DNA from: RGIG1959 sp045637645
Lineage (GTDB): Bacteria; Bacillota; Clostridia; Oscillospirales; Acutalibacteraceae
DNA: 9,024 bases
Direction of reading: 5' to 3'
NCBI GenBank assembly: GCA_045637645.1
Contig: JAZTZV010000011.1
Coordinates: forward strand, 1 to 9,024
Shown piece by piece: positions 1 to 5,322 of this stretch; position 1 is the stretch's first letter, and each line of letters begins with the position of its first letter. A program made the position numbers and the translations under genes. The notes under the pieces were generated by a model, which saw nothing but the letters and a program-made list of their open reading frames with translations, did no database searches and was not told the origin of the DNA.

Positions 1-1
1 G

Positions 2-79
2 GGCAACAGCGGTTTCCCCTTCCGTTTCGGCAACCGCCCCGAAGTCGCGGTCATCACGCTCAAACGAACCGAAGAATAA
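2..79 (+). CDS. C-terminal end of an unrecognised plus-strand protein (5' partial)
   Basis: The frame starting at base 2 is open for 25 codons and ends in TAA at 77-79. The peptide ends in ITLKRTEE. Third codon positions are mostly C or G, as in the other genes of the window, and the other plus frames do not look like protein. The stop codon lies inside the left arm of the terminator hairpin at 76-116, as expected for a real gene end. The gene converges on the minus-strand cluster. The fragment is too short to assign a family, and I do not recognise it. Confidence 0.6.
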   Translation, partial: GNSGFPFRFGNRPEVAVITLKRTEE

Positions 80-116
80 AGAAAGAACGGACTCAACGAG
101 TCCGTTCTTTCTTTAT
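76..116. terminator. Bidirectional terminator between convergent genes
   Basis: This is a perfect 19-bp inverted repeat, 76-94 against 98-116, with a 3-base loop AAC. The GC-rich part of the stem (ACGGACTC/GAGTCCGT) lies next to the loop. The outer stem is A-rich on one side and T-rich on the other, so RNA from either strand ends in a U-rich arm. It contains the stop codon of the plus-strand gene and starts 5 bases beyond the stop of the minus-strand membrane protein, so it can serve both transcripts. Confidence 0.9.
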
Positions 117-120
117 GTCT

Positions 121-882
121 TTATTTCTTTTCTTTTTTCAGCACACGGAAGTTGCCCAGCAGATACGCCGTCGCACACACAGCGGGTGTCAGCAGTTGCA
201 TCGCGAACAGACCGATCAGTTGTCCGACCGAGAGAAGCGACGCGCCCGCAGTTTCGACAGGCACCATCACATTCACCAGCGGCATGAACACCACGTTGAG
301 CCAACGGTACACACCGATGAAGCCGTCCGTCGACAGCAGTTGGAACTTGCACGCCAGCAACACCGCATACATCGCAAAAGGCGACACCGCCGCGATCAAG
401 CCGATCCACAAGCCGCGAAGCGGCGTGGATTTGCGACCGTGATAATCCTGCAGGTTGCGATCGCGGTCGCCCTCTGCCCACACATAATAACCGATCATGC
501 ACGCGAAAAGGCCGATCATCAGCACTTGCGTGAGCACCTGCGTTACCGTCAGCAACGCGGCACACACGTCGTTTTTCGGACCCATGTTCGGGCTCGCCAT
601 CACACGGCGATCGTCGGTGATGTCATATTTGTCGGGGTTTTCCGCTTTGTCGGTGTTGTATTCCTCGGGGGTCATAACGGCGATTTCCTGTTGTTCGCCG
701 TCGACCACTTCATACACCGTATAGGATTGCGGTGCTTGGAACAAGCCGTCGGACAGCATCGTCACGGAAAAATACAAAAACAGGCACATGACCGCCGCCA
801 ATACGCTCACACCGAAAATCTTCAGCGCCGTCGTCACAAGAGGAGCGCCCGCGGTTTCATACGATTGCTTTTCAGGTTTCAT
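121..882 (-). CDS. Multi-pass membrane protein of unknown function
   Basis: This is a 253-residue integral membrane protein. Hydrophobic segments lie at about 19-43, 106-133, 157-181 and 215-243, with a weaker one near 194-209. A polar, acidic loop (about 44-105) follows the first helix and is probably extracytoplasmic. A charged loop with GDRDRN (138-143) separates helices 2 and 3, and the C-terminus is lysine-rich (LKKEKK). The general pattern, a charged loop followed by LRGLWIGLI, resembles uncharacterised clostridial membrane proteins I have seen; I cannot attach a function. A GGAGG ribosome site sits at 890-894, 7 bases before the ATG. The start codon overlaps the stop of the upstream lipoprotein esterase in an ATGA, so the two are probably translationally coupled and may act together at the membrane. 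It is the last gene of the cluster. Confidence 0.85.
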   Translation of the reverse strand: MKPEKQSYETAGAPLVTTALKIFGVSVLAAVMCLFLYFSVTMLSDGLFQAPQSYTVYEVVDGEQQEIAVMTPEEYNTDKAENPDKYDITDDRRVMASPNMGPKNDVCAALLTVTQVLTQVLMIGLFACMIGYYVWAEGDRDRNLQDYHGRKSTPLRGLWIGLIAAVSPFAMYAVLLACKFQLLSTDGFIGVYRWLNVVFMPLVNVMVPVETAGASLLSVGQLIGLFAMQLLTPAVCATAYLLGNFRVLKKEKK

Positions 883-2063
883 TGTGCGTCCTCCAATTCC
901 AGTGCATCGATGATCGCTTCGGCGATCATCGCATGACCTGCGGCGTTGGGATGCACGCCGTCTTCACAGGTTTCCAAAATCGCATCGCCGTAGATGGCTT
1001 GATGCTCCACATATATGCCGCCCGTTTCCTCGGCGAGACGCTTGAGCTGTTCTTTCACCTTCGGCACGCGCGGCGCGCGCAACGCCGCCAATTTATCGCC
1101 GTTGCTCTTATCCCACACAAAGTCGCTGACGATCACCTTCGTACCGTTTTCGTTGGCTTTCTCGATGAGAAAATCGATTTTCTCATCGAACACATCCATA
1201 TCGCTCGAGAAATACGCATCGTTGTAGCCGATGGCGAAAATCAAGGTGCCCGATTTGGTCGCGGCTTCGAGGAATTTCTCGTCAAGCCCCGTCATGTTGC
1301 CGTCCGCGGCAACGCCGATGCCCGCGAGTTGCAGACCGCTGTTGGAATAGTTCGAGACCACCACACCGTCAGGGCTGTTGTAATAGCCGATGCCTGTGAA
1401 GATGACTTCTTTGTCGGAGGTCGCCTTGAGAATGATCTTGCGGTCTTCGGGCATCTCGATGGGCTCGGTGCGCATGTAGCCGTCGCCTTTGGAGGCGTCC
1501 ACATCCATCAGCATCTCACCCGCCGAATCGAGCACCTCAAACGTGCCGTAGTCCTCGCCTGCTTCGTAATAGACATAGAAATATTTGTAAAACTCTTTGA
1601 CCGTAAACGTTAAGGTTGCGCCGTTTTTGCTGCTGCCGAAGCCTTTCGTGCCGAGCAATTCGGCGGTGCGATATTCCGTCCAGCCGTCGCCCGCCGCGCC
1701 GCGATTTTTAAAGCCTTCGGGGGTTTCGGGGAACGCATGCAGATCGGTGCTCGGGGTTTGACCCCACAGCGTACCCTCCACAGACACAAAGCCGTGGTTG
1801 TTGTCGCCGGTTCGGTTGTTGATCGCCTCTTTGAGCAACGACGGCCAGCTGTTTTCGTGAATGTTCACGGTTGCCGCACCGTGCGAAATGCTGTCGCCGA
1901 GAATGGTGACGGAATGCTCGCCGAACACGTCGGTTGCCGTGACGTCCAACACCTCGTTGTTGACCTTCTCATAAGACGGTTGTTCGCTGTCACCGCCGCC
2001 GCAACCGACAAGCGTGACGGCGAGCGTCGCCGCCGCCATCAGCGCACACAATTGTTTTTTCAT
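879..2063 (-). CDS. SGNH/GDSL hydrolase lipoprotein (no dockerin)
   Basis: This is a 394-residue predicted esterase anchored in the membrane. The signal peptide MKKQLCALMAAATLAVTLVG ends in a lipobox, L18-V-G-C21, followed by a Gly/Ser/Asp-rich spacer. Block I is GDSIS with nucleophile Ser58; a block II-like glycine is Gly243; block III is GYND (279-282) with oxyanion Asn281; block V is DGVH, giving Asp368 and His371. A conserved VSDFVW motif ends at Trp317. About 185 residues separate Ser58 from Gly243, far more than in a minimal SGNH fold, and include strands such as YFYVYY and GTFEVL, consistent with an inserted beta-sandwich. I chose the ATG at 2063 rather than 2084 because a GGAGGAG site lies 8 bases before it and the signal peptide begins there. 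It is the only intact family member here with no dockerin and a different C-terminus (ending LELEDAQ). Substrate unknown; deacylation of a glycan is inferred. Confidence 0.9.
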   Translation of the reverse strand: MKKQLCALMAAATLAVTLVGCGGGDSEQPSYEKVNNEVLDVTATDVFGEHSVTILGDSISHGAATVNIHENSWPSLLKEAINNRTGDNNHGFVSVEGTLWGQTPSTDLHAFPETPEGFKNRGAAGDGWTEYRTAELLGTKGFGSSKNGATLTFTVKEFYKYFYVYYEAGEDYGTFEVLDSAGEMLMDVDASKGDGYMRTEPIEMPEDRKIILKATSDKEVIFTGIGYYNSPDGVVVSNYSNSGLQLAGIGVAADGNMTGLDEKFLEAATKSGTLIFAIGYNDAYFSSDMDVFDEKIDFLIEKANENGTKVIVSDFVWDKSNGDKLAALRAPRVPKVKEQLKRLAEETGGIYVEHQAIYGDAILETCEDGVHPNAAGHAMIAEAIIDALELEDAQ

Positions 2064-2165
2064 GATGTCCACTCCTCCGTCCATTCAAGTCCCATTGCCG
2101 CGACCATACGCATGCCCGCCAAGCAATTCGGATTGATCGATATATACGTCGCCCGTTTCGAGTCG
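2060..2165 (-). pseudogene. Decayed 3' end of another SGNH hydrolase paralogue
   Basis: Reading leftwards from 2165, one frame gives RLETGDVYIDQSELL, matching the RLAEETGGIYIDQ region of the intact paralogues. At about 2120 the homology moves to the next frame, which encodes AGMRMVAAMGLEWTEEWTS and a TGA at 2060-2062. That matches the shared C-terminus AMGLEWTE[T/S]W of the two intact neighbours. The DGVHP block that supplies the catalytic Asp and His is missing between the two pieces, and nothing of the dockerin or GDS region remains upstream. The relic stop codon overlaps the start codon of the lipoprotein esterase (ATGA), so the lost gene probably abutted it in an operon. The short length limits certainty, but two matching segments in the right order make chance unlikely. 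Confidence 0.78.
2072..2078 (-). promoter_or_regulatory. Ribosome binding site of the lipoprotein esterase
   Basis: GGAGGAG lies 8 bases before the ATG at 2063 and decides that start over the upstream in-frame ATG at 2084. It is unusual because the same bases encode the Thr-Glu-Glu part of the relic paralogue's C-terminus, so the site sits inside former coding sequence. Confidence 0.85.
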
Positions 2166-2211
2166 GTCACCGACGTTAACGATCGCTTCGTAAAATCGTC
2201 TTTTAGACAAT

Positions 2212-2234
2212 ATTGTTCTGCAAAAACCGCAACC
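2212..2234 (-). repeat. Intercistronic element, copy A (next to the relic)
   Basis: On the plus strand this 23-base stretch begins ATTGTTCT and ends CCGCAACC. It matches 3768-3790 at 20 of 23 positions by my count, and the similarity continues more weakly for another 7 bases into the adjacent hairpin. It lies just before the relic gene as copy B lies just before the intact dockerin gene, so the unit duplicated probably included the intergenic region. Copy A also contains a 10-base palindrome ACAATATTGT that copy B lacks. Confidence 0.7.
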
Positions 2235-2279
2235 TCTTGCCCCCGAGAAGAAAGGCAAGAGGTTTTGGCTTTCGGTTTT
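2222..2279 (-). terminator. Terminator-like hairpin after the 2283-3746 gene
   Basis: An 11-bp perfect stem, 2231-2241 against 2254-2264, has a 12-base loop. An outer 7-bp pairing, 2223-2229 against 2273-2279, encloses it. On the minus strand the inner stem is followed by GCGG and five Ts (2222-2226), and it begins 18 bases after the upstream stop codon. On the plus strand it is followed by TTTT. The T-tract is short and set 4 bases off the stem, so it may only attenuate transcription. Confidence 0.6.
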
Positions 2280-2282
2280 CAA

Positions 2283-3746
2283 TTAAGTCCAGGTTTCCGT
2301 CCACTCAAGACCCATGGCTTCGACAAGGGCTTGCGCCATCATCTTTTGACCCTTCGAGCCGGGATGGACACCGTCGCCGTTGGGGGCCCAAATTTGCTCC
2401 CACAGCGCGTCACCGTGAATCGAAATTTGCTCCAAATAGATGCCGTTCGTCTCTCTTGCAAGACGGCGAAGCTCGGAATGCACAAACGCGATGTTCGATT
2501 TTGCCGGTTCGGTTTGCATATCCGGCCACGTGGTGTTGTTCACGATCACGTTGGTGCCGTTTTTGTTGCAAAGATCGATCATGAAATCGATGCGCTCGGC
2601 GAAATAGTCCTTGCTGAAGCTTTCGTCGGGCATGTTGCCGTAGTGCGCATCGTTGTAACCGAGCGAGAAGATCAGCGTGTCCGCCGACGCCGCTTGTTTC
2701 AAAACCGTGTCGCTCAGGTAGCAAAAACGCATACCGCCGCGGGTGAAGCTGTTGACCGTGACATAGCCGTCGGCGTTATTCGTCTTGGGCAGTTCTTTGT
2801 AATAGCCGATGCCCGTGATGGTAACGGGATTCGTGGTGCCGTCGTGGCAAATGATGATTCTGGGGATACCGTTTTTATCCTTCGGGCAATCGCTCAAACG
2901 ATAGAACGCGGTGCGTTTGGTTTCTTCCACAGAATTCGCGGTCGGAATGTATTTCTCGCTGCCGTTGATATCCGGCACTTCTCCGCCCGGATCCTTACCG
3001 TCCGCAATGACGAACGAGGCACCGCCCGGTTGGGTGTGATAATACACGCAGAAATAGTCGTATTGATCGACATATTGTTCACGCAGTTTGTAGGTGATGG
3101 TCGACCACGGTGTCCAGGAGTGCATGGCAATCGACGTCAAACGGTCGCCGTCGTCCGCTTTCCATCCCTCAGGCATATCTTTCTGATCGCAAACCCACGC
3201 ATTTGCGCCGTCCGCCGTCAAAGAACGCTCGGGCCACATGTGGATGTCATCCGCGCGGTTGCTCGACCAGCTCGTGGGATATGCGGAGGTGAAGCCGTAG
3301 TTCAGCTTGCCGCCGTTCGCCGCGGAAACCGCTTTCTTCACATAACCTGCGTACGTATTTTCGGGGAGCGGATCGTCCGCTTTGGCACCGAACGAAATCG
3401 AGTCGCCGAGGATGGCAATCGAGTTTTCACCCCAATAGTCCTCGCCCGTCGGATGCGCATAGTCGGGAGCGCCCACGCTGCCTGCGTCGTCAAGCAGATC
3501 CGTCAACAGCATACGCGCGTCGGTCGTGTCGATCTTATCGTCGATGTTGAAATCGCCCCACCACAGTTGTTGATTGGTGACCTCGGTGTTGTTGATCGCG
3601 GCGCTCATCATCGAACGCACGTCCAGCGTGTTGCATTTGCCGTCCATGTTGAAATCTCCCTTGCCCGACGCCGACGCCGTCAGCATCGTCGAAAACATCA
3701 TCAGGAACACGGCGACCGTCGCCGTCAGAGACACATACCGTTTCAT
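2283..3746 (-). CDS. Secreted SGNH/GDSL hydrolase with N-terminal dockerin
   Basis: This is a 487-residue predicted secreted esterase. The signal peptide ends in A24-S-A26. A type I dockerin follows at about 28-88, with two calcium loops: D31-N33-D35-G36-D42 and D65-N67-D69-D76. The second loop has Asp70 where glycine is usual. The SGNH domain has GDSIS (nucleophile Ser116), TRGG (335-338), GYND (363-366, Asn365) and DGVH (Asp458, His461); the conserved Trp407 follows block III. About 220 residues lie between Ser116 and Gly338, including YDYFCVYY and the Cys-containing stretches DCPKDKN and IIICHD, taken as an inserted beta-sandwich. It ends EWTETWT. Dockerins bind cohesins on scaffoldins, so it is probably part of a cellulosome-like complex. 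The closest relative here is the next upstream gene (3837-5306). An in-frame ATG at 3788 is rejected because the ribosome site and signal peptide fit 3746. Glycan deacylation is inferred. Confidence 0.9.
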   Translation of the reverse strand: MKRYVSLTATVAVFLMMFSTMLTASASGKGDFNMDGKCNTLDVRSMMSAAINNTEVTNQQLWWGDFNIDDKIDTTDARMLLTDLLDDAGSVGAPDYAHPTGEDYWGENSIAILGDSISFGAKADDPLPENTYAGYVKKAVSAANGGKLNYGFTSAYPTSWSSNRADDIHMWPERSLTADGANAWVCDQKDMPEGWKADDGDRLTSIAMHSWTPWSTITYKLREQYVDQYDYFCVYYHTQPGGASFVIADGKDPGGEVPDINGSEKYIPTANSVEETKRTAFYRLSDCPKDKNGIPRIIICHDGTTNPVTITGIGYYKELPKTNNADGYVTVNSFTRGGMRFCYLSDTVLKQAASADTLIFSLGYNDAHYGNMPDESFSKDYFAERIDFMIDLCNKNGTNVIVNNTTWPDMQTEPAKSNIAFVHSELRRLARETNGIYLEQISIHGDALWEQIWAPNGDGVHPGSKGQKMMAQALVEAMGLEWTETWT

Positions 3747-3752
3747 AAGAAT

Positions 3753-3759
3753 CTCTCCC
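3753..3759 (-). promoter_or_regulatory. Ribosome binding site of the 2283-3746 gene
   Basis: GGGAGAG lies 6 bases before the ATG at 3746. It decides that start over the in-frame ATG 14 codons upstream, which would put polar residues ahead of the signal peptide. Confidence 0.75.
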
Positions 3760-3767
3760 TTACAAAC

Positions 3768-3790
3768 ATTGTTCTTTAAACACCGCAACC
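3768..3790 (-). repeat. Intercistronic element, copy B
   Basis: This is the partner of 2212-2234, matching at 20 of 23 positions. It lies in the 5' leader of the 2283-3746 gene, 21 bases before its ATG, and abuts the hairpin at 3787-3831. I found no convincing promoter in this gap, so the role is more likely at the RNA level, or it is a by-product of gene duplication. Confidence 0.65.
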
Positions 3791-3831
3791 CCTTATCTCT
3801 TCAAAAGGTCGCGGCATATTGCCACGGGGTT
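3787..3831 (-). other. Intercistronic hairpin between two dockerin-SGNH genes
   Basis: An outer 6-bp stem pairs 3787-3792 with 3826-3831. An inner 5-bp stem pairs 3811-3815 with 3821-3825, with one G-U pair in minus-strand RNA. No T-run follows directly, so a full terminator is doubtful; attenuation or RNA processing is possible. Its outer stem corresponds to the base of the hairpin at 2231-2264. There T2235-A2260 is replaced here by C3791-G3827, a change of both partners that keeps the pair. Confidence 0.45.
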
Positions 3832-3836
3832 TCGAA

Positions 3837-5306
3837 TCAGCTCCAGCTTTCGGTCCACTCAAGACCCATCGCCGAAACGATCGCTTTGGCGATCAATTTA
3901 TGACCTGCCGAGTTCGGGTGCACACCGTCGCAAGGATCTTGCTTGTTGTGCTCGTAGTTGCCGTTGAGGCAATCGAGCATCGCTTGACCGTTGACACCTT
4001 GTTGGTCGATGTAAATGCCGCCCGTTTCTTCCGCCAAACGCTTGTATTCCTTTTTCGCCGTTTGGTACGCCTTTTCTTGATTGGTGTTGCGACCGACAGC
4101 CGTCGTGTTATCCCAGATGTGGTCGCTGATGATGACTTGCGTTCCGTTTTGCTTGCACGCATCGATCAAGAGATCGATCTTTTGCGCGAACACGCCGCTG
4201 TTGACCAAATCATAATTGAAATACACGTCGTTGTAACCCATCGCGCAGATCAGCGTATCCGCCGATGCCGCTTGACGAAGCACCGTGTCGCTCATTTTCG
4301 TCAAGCTGGAGCCGCCGCGCGTGTAGGCGTTGAAGGTCACGTAGCCGTCGGCGTTGTTCGCCTTGGGCAGTTCTTTATAATAACCGATGCCCGTGATGGT
4401 GACGGGTTTGCCGGAATTATCGTGGCAAATGTTGATGTGCGGAACACCGTTTTCCCAGTAGCAATCCGACAACTTATAAAACTTCGAGCGCATGGTCTTC
4501 GAGGTGCCGTCCGTCGATGCCGTCGGCGTGTAAGCCGTGCTGCCTTCCACGTTGGGAACGTTTTTGCCGGACGTGCCGTAGGCGATGCAGAAAGCACCCG
4601 AGTCGGGCTCGCTTTGATAATACACACAGAAATAGTCGTAATCGTCGACATATTGCTCACGCAAGCGATAGCTCAACACGCCCCACTTGCCCGCTTCGGT
4701 CGTCGACGTGAAGCCGTAAGAATACAGACGGTCGCCGCTGTCGGTTTCTTCCCAAGAGCCGCTGAGTTTTTGGGGCCAGTTGTGGATCTCGGTCGCCGTG
4801 TAATCGTGACCGTTCGTATTGCCCCACGCGGTTGCGCAAGCCGAGGTAAAGCCGTAGTTCATTTTGCCGCCGTTTGCCTTTTGCACAGCCTTCTTCACAT
4901 AGCTGACATAGCTGTTTTCGGGAAGCGGATCCGCCGCGCCCGCGCCGAAGGAAATCGAGTCACCGATCAACGCGACCGTATTTTCGCCCCAGCAATCTTC
5001 CTCCGTAGGATGGGCATAATCGGGAGCCGCCACACTGCCCGCGTCGTCGAGCAGTGTGGTCAGCAAAGCGCGCGCGTCAGCCGTATCAATTTCACCGTCG
5101 ACGGCGTAATCGCCCCACCAAATTTGTTGTTGGGTGATCGTTTCGTTGTTGATCACGGCACTCATCATCGAACGCACATCCAGCGTGTTGATCTTGCCGT
5201 CCTTGTTGAAATCGCCCTTGCCCGCGGCAGACGCGGTCATAGGACTTGTCGCCAACAGCGCCGCTGTCACCGCGACCGCCGAGAGCGTTGCCAAAATTCG
5301 CTTCAT
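3837..5306 (-). CDS. Secreted SGNH/GDSL hydrolase with N-terminal dockerin
   Basis: This is a 489-residue predicted secreted esterase. The signal peptide ends A25-S-A27. The dockerin (about 29-89) has a canonical first loop, D32-N34-D36-G37-D43, and a second, D66-x-A68-x-D70-G71-D77, where Ala68 replaces the usual Asn/Asp ligand. The SGNH domain has GDSIS (Ser117), TRGG (329-332), GYND (357-360, Asn359) and DGVH (Asp460, His463), with Trp398 in the post-block III motif. A long insertion again separates Ser117 from Gly332 and contains YDYFCVYY and a Cys pair around DCYWENG and INICHD. The tail EWTESWS matches the 2283-3746 gene, and the dockerin linker and block I flanks are nearly identical (DYAHPT, DPLPEN, NYGFTSA), marking these two as the most recent duplicates. 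An in-frame ATG 42 codons upstream is rejected: it lies inside the preceding gene and gives an Arg-rich, non-signal leader. Gap to the preceding gene is 14 bases. Confidence 0.9.
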   Translation of the reverse strand: MKRILATLSAVAVTAALLATSPMTASAAGKGDFNKDGKINTLDVRSMMSAVINNETITQQQIWWGDYAVDGEIDTADARALLTTLLDDAGSVAAPDYAHPTEEDCWGENTVALIGDSISFGAGAADPLPENSYVSYVKKAVQKANGGKMNYGFTSACATAWGNTNGHDYTATEIHNWPQKLSGSWEETDSGDRLYSYGFTSTTEAGKWGVLSYRLREQYVDDYDYFCVYYQSEPDSGAFCIAYGTSGKNVPNVEGSTAYTPTASTDGTSKTMRSKFYKLSDCYWENGVPHINICHDNSGKPVTITGIGYYKELPKANNADGYVTFNAYTRGGSSLTKMSDTVLRQAASADTLICAMGYNDVYFNYDLVNSGVFAQKIDLLIDACKQNGTQVIISDHIWDNTTAVGRNTNQEKAYQTAKKEYKRLAEETGGIYIDQQGVNGQAMLDCLNGNYEHNKQDPCDGVHPNSAGHKLIAKAIVSAMGLEWTESWS

Positions 5307-5315
5307 TCCGTATAT

Positions 5316-5322
5316 CCTCCTT
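5316..5322 (-). promoter_or_regulatory. Ribosome binding site overlapping the upstream stop codon
   Basis: AAGGAGG lies 9 bases before the ATG at 5306. Its first two bases are the last two of the TAA (5321-5323) that ends the upstream dockerin-SGNH gene. The arrangement fixes the start and suggests re-initiation by ribosomes finishing the upstream gene. Confidence 0.85.

Noticed and set aside
2085..2282. A separate 65-codon gene in the gap before the lipoprotein gene
   Set aside because: Its first part runs through the terminator hairpin and only its last part resembles protein, which is the frameshifted remnant of an SGNH gene.
3747..3836. Internal promoter before the 2283-3746 gene
   Set aside because: The best -35/-10 candidates (TTGAAG with TTTAAA at 18 bases, TTGCGG with TTGTAA at 17) are poor matches; the hairpin is better supported.
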